DNA of 6,812 nucleotides from an uncultured Lachnospiraceae bacterium (GTDB lineage: Bacteria; Bacillota; Clostridia; Lachnospirales; Lachnospiraceae), in the NCBI GenBank assembly GCA_902772565.1, contig CACYBJ010000272.1, forward strand, positions 1-6,812, given 5' to 3'. Under the pieces are notes generated by a model. It saw only the letters and a program-made list of their open reading frames with translations. It was not told the origin of the DNA and did no database searches. The position numbers were made by a program, and so were the translations under genes. Position 1 is the first letter of the stretch; each line of letters begins with the position of its first letter. Below are positions 1-5,909 of the stretch, piece after piece.

Positions 1-112
1 ACAGGAATTTGTCTGCTGAAGCAGACCCGAATCCGGCGCGCAAGACTCGCGAGCGAGTCTTGACAAGTGGGAATAACGGGGACACACATAATCCCGCAGG
101 CAAATATTACCT
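1..112 (+). ncRNA. Structured RNA element upstream of pgi (type 2, copy 1)
   Basis: Seen: bases 3-16 can pair with 96-112 in a long, slightly bulged helix, with core GTCTGC (11-16) against GCAGGC (96-101), then TTT/AAA and AGG/CCT. Inside lie a perfect 10-bp palindromic hairpin (41-50 with 53-62) and a weaker hairpin GGGA/TCCC (69-72 with 92-95). The same architecture with different sequence recurs at 4305-4430, sharing CTTGACAWGT after the central hairpin, CGCAGG in the closing helix, and ACC-T(A)TGAAAC just after it. A local hairpin GTCTGC-TGAA-GCAGAC (11-26) would compete with the closing helix, so two folds are possible. It may be cut off at the left edge. Inference: either the 5' leader of a longer pgi transcript or the 3' end of an upstream transcript; strand is assumed from the gene direction and from the downstream similarity to the second copy. 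Confidence 0.4.
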
Positions 113-140
113 TGAAACATATATTTGTAAATGGTAAAAT
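112..140 (+). promoter_or_regulatory. Sigma-A promoter for pgi
   Basis: TTGAAA (-35, 112-117) and TAAAAT (-10, 135-140) are separated by exactly 17 bases, and TG at 132-133 gives an extended -10. Transcription would start near 147, leaving a leader of roughly 38 bases before the pgi ATG. Caution: the -35 overlaps the segment TGAAAC-ATAT that is also present after the related RNA element at 4430-4442, where no promoter is visible, so part of this match may be conserved for another reason. Confidence 0.55.
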
Positions 141-184
141 ATTAATGCTTGTTTTTAAAACTAAACAAAGGAGATATAAATAAA

Positions 185-1534
185 ATGTCCAATGTAAAAT
201 TTGATTATTCAAATGCATTAAAGTTTATGTCCGAGTCTGAAGTAGAACTCATCAAGAAGTCTACACTTGCAGCCAAGGACACACTTGTATCAAAGAGCGG
301 AGCCGGCAACGATTTCCTCGGATGGATCGACCTTCCTGTCGACTATGACAAGGAAGAGTTCGCAAGAATCAAAAAGGCAGCTGCCAAGATTCAGAGCGAT
401 TCCGACGTGCTTCTTGTAATCGGTATCGGCGGTTCATACCTCGGAGCAAGAGCTGCCATCGAATTCCTTCGTCACAGCTTCTACAACAATGCTACCAAGG
501 AAACAAGAAAGACTCCTGAAATCTACTATGTTGGAAATTCCATCAGCACAACATACATTGCCGATCTTATTAATGTAATCGGTGACAGAGATTTCTCCAT
601 CAATATGATTTCCAAGTCAGGTACTACCACAGAGCCTGCAATCGCATTCAGAGTATTTAAGAAAATCCTTATCGACAAGTACGGCAAGGAAGAGGCAAAC
701 AAGAGAATCTATGCTACAACAGACAAGGCAAAGGGTGCTCTTAAGACAGTTGCCAATGCAGAAGGCTATGAGTCCTTCGTGGTTCCGGACAATGTAGGCG
801 GACGTTTCTCCGTACTTACAGCAGTAGGTCTTCTTCCTATCGCAGTTTCCGGCGCTGACATCGACAAGCTCATGGAAGGTGCCGCAAGCATGCGTGAAGC
901 CTGCCTTAACAACGAGTTTGAAAACAACGATGCACTTCTTTATGCAGCAGTAAGAAACATCCTTCACACAAAGGGTAAGTCAGTTGAAGTACTTGCCAAC
1001 TATGAGCCTGCTCTTCATTTCACAGCAGAGTGGTGGAAGCAGCTTTACGGCGAGTCCGAAGGTAAGGATCAGAAGGGTATCTTCCCTGCATCCGTTGATC
1101 TTACAACAGACCTTCATTCCATGGGTCAGTTCATCCAGGACGGCGCAAGAATCATGTTCGAAACAGTTCTTGAACTTGAGAAGTCTGCAGATGAAATCGT
1201 TCTCGAGAAAGAAGATGTGGATCTTGACGGTATGAACTACCTTGCAGGCAAGACAGTTGACTTCGTTAACAAGTCAGCCATGAAGGGAACCATTCTTGCT
1301 CACATCGACGGCGGTGTTCCGAACCTTCTTATCAAGGTTCCTGAGAAGAACGAGTTCACACTTGGACAGCTTTTCTACTTCTTCGAGTTTGCATGCGGTG
1401 TTTCCGGTTACATGCTCGGAGTTAATCCTTTCAATCAGCCGGGTGTTGAATCCTACAAGAAGAACATGTTTGCTCTTCTCGGCAAGCCGGGTTATGAAGA
1501 CATGAGAGAAGGTCTTCTTAAGAGACTTCAGTAA
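185..1534 (+). CDS. pgi: Glucose-6-phosphate isomerase
   Basis: This cytoplasmic enzyme interconverts glucose-6-phosphate and fructose-6-phosphate in glycolysis and gluconeogenesis. The 449-residue product matches the short Bacillus-type Pgi length (about 450). Visible family motifs in order are GIGGSYLGARAA (80-91), the phosphate-binding SKSGTTTEP (143-151), the signature GGRFSVLTAVGLLPIA (205-220), GESEGKD (289-295) with the likely catalytic Glu290, DLHSMGQ (309-315) with His311, and NQPGVESYKKNMF (417-429) with Lys425. The ATG at 185 is preferred over an in-frame TTG at 149 because AAAGGAG (167-173) sits 11 bases before it and family proteins start here; the TTG has no ribosome binding site and overlaps the leader. 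It has its own promoter and a terminator right after the stop, so it is probably transcribed mainly alone. Nothing looks truncated or unusual. Confidence 0.97.
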   Translation: MSNVKFDYSNALKFMSESEVELIKKSTLAAKDTLVSKSGAGNDFLGWIDLPVDYDKEEFARIKKAAAKIQSDSDVLLVIGIGGSYLGARAAIEFLRHSFYNNATKETRKTPEIYYVGNSISTTYIADLINVIGDRDFSINMISKSGTTTEPAIAFRVFKKILIDKYGKEEANKRIYATTDKAKGALKTVANAEGYESFVVPDNVGGRFSVLTAVGLLPIAVSGADIDKLMEGAASMREACLNNEFENNDALLYAAVRNILHTKGKSVEVLANYEPALHFTAEWWKQLYGESEGKDQKGIFPASVDLTTDLHSMGQFIQDGARIMFETVLELEKSADEIVLEKEDVDLDGMNYLAGKTVDFVNKSAMKGTILAHIDGGVPNLLIKVPEKNEFTLGQLFYFFEFACGVSGYMLGVNPFNQPGVESYKKNMFALLGKPGYEDMREGLLKRLQ

Positions 1535-1542
1535 AAAAGTTT

Positions 1543-1571
1543 ACGGCGGCGCGACTATGTGCCGCCGTTTT
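1543..1571 (+). terminator. Intrinsic terminator after pgi
   Basis: ACGGCGGC (1543-1550) pairs with GCCGCCGT (1561-1568), extended inward by a G-U and a C-G pair around the loop GACTAT, followed by TTTT (1568-1571). It begins 9 bases after the pgi stop and ends before the next gene's Shine-Dalgarno. The short U-run suggests some read-through into the hydrolase gene, for which I see no separate convincing promoter. Confidence 0.8.
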
Positions 1572-1598
1572 AAAAACAGTTTCCGAAAGGAGGCAGTT

Positions 1599-2654
1599 AT
1601 GTCAATTAAAGGCAAATTAATAAAAGGTGCCATCGGAGCTACTGCCGTATGGGCAGGAGCGGGCTACGGAGTCGTAAACTATGTGTTCTCAAAGATGTTT
1701 GCACACTGGACTCCGGAAAAGTATACCTGCCGTATAAGGTACAATGAAGTCGAAAAGGACTATCCGAGAAAGAGCATGTATTTTTATTCAGGCTCCAACA
1801 GACTTCAGGCCTATGTTTACGGTGAAAACAATACCAAGGGACTCATTGTTTTCTCCCACGGTATTTTCGCATGTCACGAGGACTATCTCGGTACTGTTAT
1901 CGAGTTTGTTGACCGTGGCTGGCGCGTGTTTGCATTCGACAACACGGGAACAGGCGAAAGCGAAGGAAAGGACAGTGTGGGACTTGTTCAGGGAGCTCTG
2001 GATCTTCATGCCGCTCTTTGCTTTGTAGAATCCAATCCCGAATTTGCCGGAATGAAGAAATTCCTTCTCGGACATTCACAGGGCGGATACTCAGTATGCG
2101 CCGTTCTTAACTTTGATCATAAGATTGACGGCGTTGTGTCGCTAGCCGGTTTCACAACTCCGATTGATGTTTCCATCGAAATGGGACATTCAATGTACGG
2201 AAAGGCAATCGATGCCGCAATTCCAATGATGAAACTGGAACTCAGTAAACGTTTCGGTATATATTCCAATCTCTCTGCGGTAGAGGGCATAAACCGCTAT
2301 AAAGGCCCTGTACTGATCATGCATGGTGATGCAGATACATACGTTCGTTACGACGGTGTGGGTCTTATCAATCATCAGCAGGAGATTAAGAATCCTGACG
2401 CTGTATTTTCAGCCGTAAAGGGTGAAACCTGCACACATGTGGGTCTTTTCTACTCACCTGAATCCTGGAAGTACCAGGAAGCCGTAGAACTGAAACTTTC
2501 CGCTCTTCGTGGAATCTACAACGTTAAGGAAAACAGGGACATCCCTGAAAATGAACTTCAGAAGCTTTTTGCGGAAGTTGACAAAAAGGTCGCGAACATA
2601 CCAAATAAACCAATGTATGATGAAATAAACGAATTCCTTCTCGGTCTTTTGTAA
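1599..2654 (+). CDS. Membrane-anchored alpha/beta hydrolase (serine hydrolase)
   Basis: This 351-residue protein has an alpha/beta-hydrolase fold resembling the serine aminopeptidase S33 / monoacylglycerol lipase-like group; the substrate cannot be read from sequence. Seen: an N-terminal hydrophobic, Gly/Ala-rich segment (about 8-31) after positive residues, likely a membrane anchor or uncleaved signal, with no lipobox cysteine; the oxyanion motif SHGIF (86-90); DNTGTGES (114-121); the nucleophile elbow GHSQGG (158-163) with Ser160; the acid in HGDAD (242-246), Asp244 or Asp246; and the catalytic His280 in CTHVG. The triad is therefore complete. The ATG at 1599 is chosen because AAAGGAGG (1586-1593) lies 5 bases upstream; an in-frame ATG at 1557 lies inside the pgi terminator and lacks such a site. 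Expression probably depends on read-through from pgi or an unseen promoter. An esterase, lipase or peptidase role are all possible. Confidence 0.88.
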   Translation: MSIKGKLIKGAIGATAVWAGAGYGVVNYVFSKMFAHWTPEKYTCRIRYNEVEKDYPRKSMYFYSGSNRLQAYVYGENNTKGLIVFSHGIFACHEDYLGTVIEFVDRGWRVFAFDNTGTGESEGKDSVGLVQGALDLHAALCFVESNPEFAGMKKFLLGHSQGGYSVCAVLNFDHKIDGVVSLAGFTTPIDVSIEMGHSMYGKAIDAAIPMMKLELSKRFGIYSNLSAVEGINRYKGPVLIMHGDADTYVRYDGVGLINHQQEIKNPDAVFSAVKGETCTHVGLFYSPESWKYQEAVELKLSALRGIYNVKENRDIPENELQKLFAEVDKKVANIPNKPMYDEINEFLLGLL

Positions 2655-2703
2655 AAGAACGGGAAGTCAAAGTATTCCGGGAAAAAAGGAAGGGTTTTTC
2701 CAA

Positions 2704-2789
2704 GGAGGCTTTAAAGCTCCCACGGGGGCTTTAGCCGATGCCTGTGCAGGCCGGGCATCGGTTGGACTTGCCTGCGACAAGGTATAAAA
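2704..2789 (+). promoter_or_regulatory. Structured galT leader with pseudoknot (type 1, copy 1)
   Basis: Hairpin 1 pairs AAAGCTCC (2713-2720) with GGGGCTTT (2725-2732) around CACG. Hairpin 2 pairs CCGATGCC (2735-2742) with GGCATCGG (2754-2761), enclosing an 11-base loop. The loop's GCAGGC (2746-2751) is complementary to GCCTGC (2770-2775), giving an H-type pseudoknot whose 3' strand ends four bases before the Shine-Dalgarno AAGG (2779-2782) of galT. The same layout, loop core and ATG spacing occur before the response regulator gene at 5145-5226. Upstream GGAGGCTTT (2704-2712) could also capture part of AAAGCTCC, and hairpin 1 ends in TTTA, so a terminator-like or alternative-pairing role is possible. 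Inference: translation of galT is gated by this fold; the ligand or partner is unknown and I recognise no named riboswitch. Confidence 0.5.
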
Positions 2790-4301
2790 ATGAGTATTAG
2801 CAGCAAAATTCTTACACTGGTTAAGTACGGAAAAGAACATGGTTTATTTGCCGAGTGCGACGAAACATTTGTAATCAACAGAATACTTCACACACTGCAG
2901 CTTGATGAGTTTGATGAGACAGCAGAGGCCGAGGATCTGGAACTCGAGGATGTACTTGCAGCTCTTCTTGACGATGCGGTGGAGCGCGGAATCATTTCCG
3001 ACGATGTTGTGAGCCGCGATCTTTTTGATACGGAAATCATGACTCAGATGATGCCCAGACCTTCGGAAGTAATTGCAAATTTCAAAGAGAAGTATGCATC
3101 TTCCCCCAAGGAAGCTACCGACTATTACTACGATCTTTCAAGAGCAAGTGATTATATCAGAACTTACAGAGTAAAGAAGGATCTTAAATGGGTTGTTCCC
3201 ACGGAATTCGGTGATCTTGACATCACAATCAATCTTTCCAAACCCGAGAAGGACCCCAAGGCTATAGCTGCAGCCCTTAAGGCTAAGCAGTCCAGCTATC
3301 CGAAGTGCCTTCTCTGCAAAGAGAATGAAGGTTATGCCGGACGCGGAAATCATCCCGGACGCGGCAACCACAGAATCATTCCTCTTGTGCTTAACAACGA
3401 AGACTTCTTTATCCAGTACTCACCATACGTTTATTACAATGAGCACTGCATAGTTTTCAATTCAAAGCACACACCGATGAAAATCGATCATGATGCATTT
3501 GCCAAGCTTCTTGATTTCGTGGATCTTTTCCCGCACTACTTCATCGGTTCCAATGCCGACCTTCCGATTGTAGGCGGCTCCATCCTTACTCACGATCATT
3601 TCCAGGGCGGAAACTACGAATTCCCTATGGCCAAGGCTCCCGTTCTTAAGGAAATCGAGTTTAAGGGCTTTGAGGACATTAAAGCAGGCATCGTTAAGTG
3701 GCCAATGTCATGCATCAGGCTTAACGGTCCGGACAAGAAGAGAATAAACGAACTGGCAGATGTGATTCTTGCTCAGTGGAGAAGATACACCGACGAAGAG
3801 GCATTCATTTTTGCCGCCACCGAAGATGTACCTCACAATACCATTACTCCTATAGCAAGAAGACGCGGCGAGAATTTCGAACTCGATCTTGTGCTCAGAA
3901 ACAATATCACAACAGATGAGCATCCTATGGGTGTATATCATCCGCATGCAGAGCATCACCATATCAAGAGGGAAAACATCGGTCTCATCGAAGTAATGGG
4001 ACTTGCTATTCTTCCTTCAAGACTTAAGAATGAAATTGCGCTTCTTGCAGAGTATCTTAAGTCCGGAAAAGATGTTTCCGAGAATGAAACCATCGAAAAG
4101 CATGCTGACTGGGTAAGAAGCCTTTCAGCCAAGTACGGTGATTTCATCATGCTTCCCAATGAGGAAGTGGTCAGAATACTTGAAAAGGAAATCGGCCTCG
4201 TATTCTGCGACATCCTGTGCCAGGCCGGTGTATTCAAGCAGGATGAAAAGGGTATTTCTTTCTTCGAAAGATTTATCGAATCAGTAAACACTTCACTGTA
4301 A
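2790..4301 (+). CDS. galT: UDP-glucose--hexose-1-phosphate uridylyltransferase (class 2 GalT)
   Basis: This Leloir-pathway enzyme transfers UMP from UDP-glucose to galactose-1-phosphate, giving UDP-galactose and glucose-1-phosphate in the cytoplasm. At 503 residues it matches the Firmicutes class 2 GalT family (about 490-510), not the 350-residue class 1. Visible motifs are PKCLLC (171-176), the GYAGR-NHP segment (181-189), ADLPIVGG then THDHFQGG (267-274) with the presumed nucleophilic His in HDHFQ, and HPHAEHHHIKRENIGLIEV (384-402). The ATG at 2790 follows AAGG by seven bases. No galK or galE is adjacent, so this galT stands apart from a gal operon, at least on this side. It is preceded by a structured pseudoknot leader and followed by a structured region and a strong terminator, suggesting a separately controlled single-gene unit. 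An oddity is the near-duplicated GRGNHPGRGNHR (184-195). Confidence 0.95.
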   Translation: MSISSKILTLVKYGKEHGLFAECDETFVINRILHTLQLDEFDETAEAEDLELEDVLAALLDDAVERGIISDDVVSRDLFDTEIMTQMMPRPSEVIANFKEKYASSPKEATDYYYDLSRASDYIRTYRVKKDLKWVVPTEFGDLDITINLSKPEKDPKAIAAALKAKQSSYPKCLLCKENEGYAGRGNHPGRGNHRIIPLVLNNEDFFIQYSPYVYYNEHCIVFNSKHTPMKIDHDAFAKLLDFVDLFPHYFIGSNADLPIVGGSILTHDHFQGGNYEFPMAKAPVLKEIEFKGFEDIKAGIVKWPMSCIRLNGPDKKRINELADVILAQWRRYTDEEAFIFAATEDVPHNTITPIARRRGENFELDLVLRNNITTDEHPMGVYHPHAEHHHIKRENIGLIEVMGLAILPSRLKNEIALLAEYLKSGKDVSENETIEKHADWVRSLSAKYGDFIMLPNEEVVRILEKEIGLVFCDILCQAGVFKQDEKGISFFERFIESVNTSL

Positions 4302-4304
4302 TCG

Positions 4305-4430
4305 CTGTCTGGGCCCACAGGTCTTGCAACGGTTGTGTCAAGTTTTCTATGAAAACTTGACATGTAGCGTCAGCCCATCGCCGAAGGCGATTTTGCATGG
4401 GGTGACGTTCCAACGCAGGGGAGTACACCT
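4305..4430 (+). ncRNA. Branched structured RNA downstream of galT (type 2, copy 2)
   Basis: Seen by hand folding: CTGT/ACAG (4305-4308 with 4317-4320) encloses a GGGCCC core. A closing helix forms from AGGT (4319-4322) with ACCT (4427-4430), CTTGC (4323-4327) with GCAGG (4415-4419), and GTTG (4332-4335) with CAAC (4411-4414). Inside it are a perfect 12-bp hairpin with loop TAT (4336-4362) and a second hairpin made of CGTCA/TGACG (4368-4372 with 4403-4407), CCCAT/ATGGG (4374-4378 with 4397-4401) and CGCC-GAA-GGCG (4379-4389). This is a three-way-junction shape like the element at 1-112, with which it shares CTTGACAWGT and CGCAGG. AGGTC and CTGTG-type pairings are alternatives. It sits 5' of a strong terminator and the rhomboid gene, so it could be an attenuation leader for that gene, a stable small RNA, or the galT 3' end. 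I recognise no named RNA family. Confidence 0.45.
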
Positions 4431-4478
4431 ATGAAACCATATTCCCGGCCGGCCCAGTCGGTCGGGAATATTTTATAA
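4431..4478 (+). CDS. Possible 15-residue leader peptide overlapping a terminator
   Basis: ATG at 4431 opens a 15-codon frame (MKPYSRPAQSVGNIL) ending with TAA at 4476-4478. AGGGGAG (4417-4423) lies seven bases upstream, a better ribosome binding site than those of several genes here, and part of it is paired in the closing helix of the preceding structured RNA. The frame runs straight through both arms of the terminator hairpin, so a translating ribosome would disrupt that stem. This arrangement would suit attenuation of the rhomboid gene. However, 15 codons can arise by chance and the peptide has no run of one amino acid to hint at a signal, so it is only a possibility. Confidence 0.2.
   Translation: MKPYSRPAQSVGNIL
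4439..4475 (+). terminator. Strong intrinsic terminator or attenuator before the rhomboid gene
   Basis: ATATTCCCG (4439-4447) pairs perfectly with CGGGAATAT (4463-4471). The stem continues through a G-U pair and GCC-type pairs CCG/CGG (4449-4451 with 4459-4461) to the seven-base loop GCCCAGT, and is followed by TTTA. It may end the galT transcript or, with the structured RNA before it, act as a conditional terminator for the rhomboid gene 36 bases downstream. I see no clear sigma-A promoter between it and that gene, which favours some conditional read-through. Confidence 0.8.
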
Positions 4479-4510
4479 AAAGTTACTTATGGATGTAACA
4501 GGGGGACAAT

Positions 4511-5104
4511 ATGGCATCAGACAACAGCGGAAGAAAAAGTGCACCGTTTGTGATTTCCTACGACGCACCGGTGACATTAAGCTTTGCAATTATATCACTC
4601 ATAGTGGTTCTTATCAGTATGGGAACAGGCGGAAGATTTGTTGATAAATTTTTCTGCTCCTACTTTACGAGATTTTCAGATCCCTTGATGTACCTTCGCA
4701 TGTTTACTCATGTAATAGGACATTCGGGCTGGTCCCATTATATGTCAAACATGCTGCTTTTCCTTATCCTCGGACCTATTCTCGAGAACAAGTACGGCAG
4801 CAGAAATCTTCTGGAAATGATAGCCATCACGGCCTTTGTGACCAGTCTTATCTACATGGTATTCTTCCGTGGCGCCGGTCTTTGCGGAGCCAGCGGAATC
4901 GTTTTCATGTTTATTATTCTTGCAAGTACCGTAAACTTTAAAAAGCAGGTTATTCCTCTTAGTTTCCTTCTTGTATTTGTTCTTTATATCGGCGGCGAAA
5001 TCGTAACTGCGGTAACCGTCCGTGACAACATAGCCCAGCTTGCTCATGTTATCGGCGGCGTATGCGGCGCAGCCTTCGGTGCGTTTTATGCCAAGGGCAA
5101 ATAA
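4511..5104 (+). CDS. Rhomboid-family intramembrane serine protease
   Basis: Rhomboid proteases cut transmembrane segments of other proteins inside the cytoplasmic membrane. This 197-residue protein shows the family core: HSGWSHYMSN (71-80) with the conserved His and Asn80, GLCGASG (123-129) with the nucleophile Ser128 in GxSG, and AHVIGG (178-183) with catalytic His179. About six hydrophobic segments are visible (roughly 21-38, 78-94, 101-118, 124-140, 147-167, 174-193), the usual bacterial rhomboid number, preceded by a short polar N-terminus without extra domains. ATG at 4511 follows GGGGG (4501-4505) by five bases; a small GTTAC/GTAAC hairpin (4482-4499) sits just before it. The dyad is intact, so it should be active. 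Its substrate cannot be inferred from the neighbours; the sensor kinase and hydrolase nearby are membrane proteins but any link is speculative. Confidence 0.93.
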   Translation: MASDNSGRKSAPFVISYDAPVTLSFAIISLIVVLISMGTGGRFVDKFFCSYFTRFSDPLMYLRMFTHVIGHSGWSHYMSNMLLFLILGPILENKYGSRNLLEMIAITAFVTSLIYMVFFRGAGLCGASGIVFMFIILASTVNFKKQVIPLSFLLVFVLYIGGEIVTAVTVRDNIAQLAHVIGGVCGAAFGAFYAKGK

Positions 5105-5144
5105 CGCCTTAAGTTAATTTTAGGGAACTCTGGTATTCTGTCTA

Positions 5145-5226
5145 TTAACACCAAGAGTGTAACTTTATATGGTGATGCTGCAGGCGCGTCATCATATGGG
5201 CACCACGCCTGCGATAGGGTGAAGAC
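5145..5226 (+). promoter_or_regulatory. Structured leader with pseudoknot before the response regulator (type 1, copy 2)
   Basis: A small hairpin ACAC-CAAGA-GTGT (5148-5160) is followed by CTTTA and a second stem, whose core is TGATG (5173-5177) with CATCA (5190-5194), extendable to 5168/5198 with one bulge. The 12-base loop (5178-5189) holds GCAGGCG (5180-5186), fully complementary to CGCCTGC (5206-5212), making a pseudoknot that ends three bases before the Shine-Dalgarno AGGG (5216-5219). An alternative TGGTG/CACCA pairing (5170-5174 with 5201-5205) also exists. Layout, loop core, GCCTGCGA and the 20 bases from GCC to the ATG match the galT leader. A weak upstream promoter candidate is TGGTATTCT (5131-5139), an extended -10 without a good -35. 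Role inferred: translational control of the two-component genes. Confidence 0.5.
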
Positions 5227-5898
5227 ATGAGAATACTGCTTGCAGAAGACGAAAAAGAATTATCGAGAGCCTTAACTGCGGTTCTCACAAAGAATAATTA
5301 TACGGTAGATGCGGTCTACAACGGCGAAGATGCCTTGGACTATGCCAAAGAAACAGAGTATGACGGCATAATCATGGACATAATGATGCCTGTTATGGAC
5401 GGTATCGAATCTCTTAAGAAGATGAGAGCAGCGGGAGTAAATACCCCTGTGATTCTTCTTACCGCCAAGGGCGAAGTGGATGACAGAATCACCGGACTCG
5501 ATGCCGGTGCCGACGATTACCTGCCGAAGCCTTTTGTCGTTGCGGAACTTTTGGCCAGACTTCGCGCCATTACCAGAAGACAGGGAGAGGTAATCTCCGA
5601 AAAGTATACCTTCGGTGATGTTTCTCTTGATGTGGCCGGTTCCGAACTCTCAAACGGAGAAAAGTCCGTGCGACTTACTCACAAAGAATATCAGTTAATG
5701 GAAATCATGATGAAATCTCCCGCCACCCTTTTATCTACGGAGAAACTCCTTGATAAGGTCTGGGGCTATGACAACGATGTGGAAATAAACGTTGTCTGGG
5801 TTACCATTTCATCTCTCAGAAAGAAACTGGCATCCCTTAGCGATACGGTTACCATAAACGCCGTAAGAGGCATCGGTTATACCCTTAAAGAAAAATAA
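5227..5898 (+). CDS. OmpR/PhoB-family response regulator
   Basis: This is the DNA-binding transcription factor of a two-component system. The 223-residue length is typical. The N-terminal receiver domain (about 1-118) has the acidic pair Glu7/Asp8, phospho-acceptor Asp51 in IIMDIMMPVMDG, Thr79 in LLTA and Lys101 in the LPKPF motif. The C-terminal winged-helix domain (about 126-221) shows LTHKEYQLMEIMMK, the recognition-helix region EINVVWVTISSLRKKL, and the wing ending VRGIGYTL. ATG at 5227 follows AGGG by seven bases. Its gene is 11 bases upstream of a sensor kinase gene, which is surely its partner and cotranscribed. A pseudoknot-type leader precedes it. The regulon and signal cannot be deduced, although pairing with an OmpR-type kinase with an extracellular sensing region suggests an envelope or environmental cue. 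Confidence 0.96.
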   Translation: MRILLAEDEKELSRALTAVLTKNNYTVDAVYNGEDALDYAKETEYDGIIMDIMMPVMDGIESLKKMRAAGVNTPVILLTAKGEVDDRITGLDAGADDYLPKPFVVAELLARLRAITRRQGEVISEKYTFGDVSLDVAGSELSNGEKSVRLTHKEYQLMEIMMKSPATLLSTEKLLDKVWGYDNDVEINVVWVTISSLRKKLASLSDTVTINAVRGIGYTLKEK

Positions 5899-5909
5899 CG
5901 GAGGCAACT

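Noticed and set aside
149..184. N-terminal extension of pgi from TTG at 149
   Set aside because: No ribosome binding site before the TTG; the extension covers the real Shine-Dalgarno, and ATG 185 gives the normal family length.
617..967. 116-codon open frame on the - strand inside pgi
   Set aside because: Cys-rich, unlike a real protein, and antisense to conserved Pgi motifs.
1557..1598. Upstream ATG for the hydrolase
   Set aside because: It lies within the pgi terminator hairpin and lacks a Shine-Dalgarno, while ATG 1599 has a perfect AAAGGAGG.
3956..4363. 135-codon open frame on the - strand over the galT end
   Set aside because: Antisense to strongly conserved GalT sequence, with no family motif and no ribosome binding site evident; an open-frame shadow.
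4357..4385. Promoter from the perfect -35 hexamer TTGACA at 4357
   Set aside because: No -10-like sequence lies 16-18 bases downstream; the hexamer is the 3' arm of the 12-bp hairpin.
4368..4407. Lysine riboswitch, suggested by CGCCGAAG
   Set aside because: The match is simply a GCC-GAA-GGC hairpin; other conserved lysine-riboswitch segments and the five-helix junction are absent.
5168..5213. Fluoride-type riboswitch, suggested by GGTGATG
   Set aside because: The further conserved fluoride elements, including the terminal CTCCT-like segment, are missing, and the pseudoknot connects differently.
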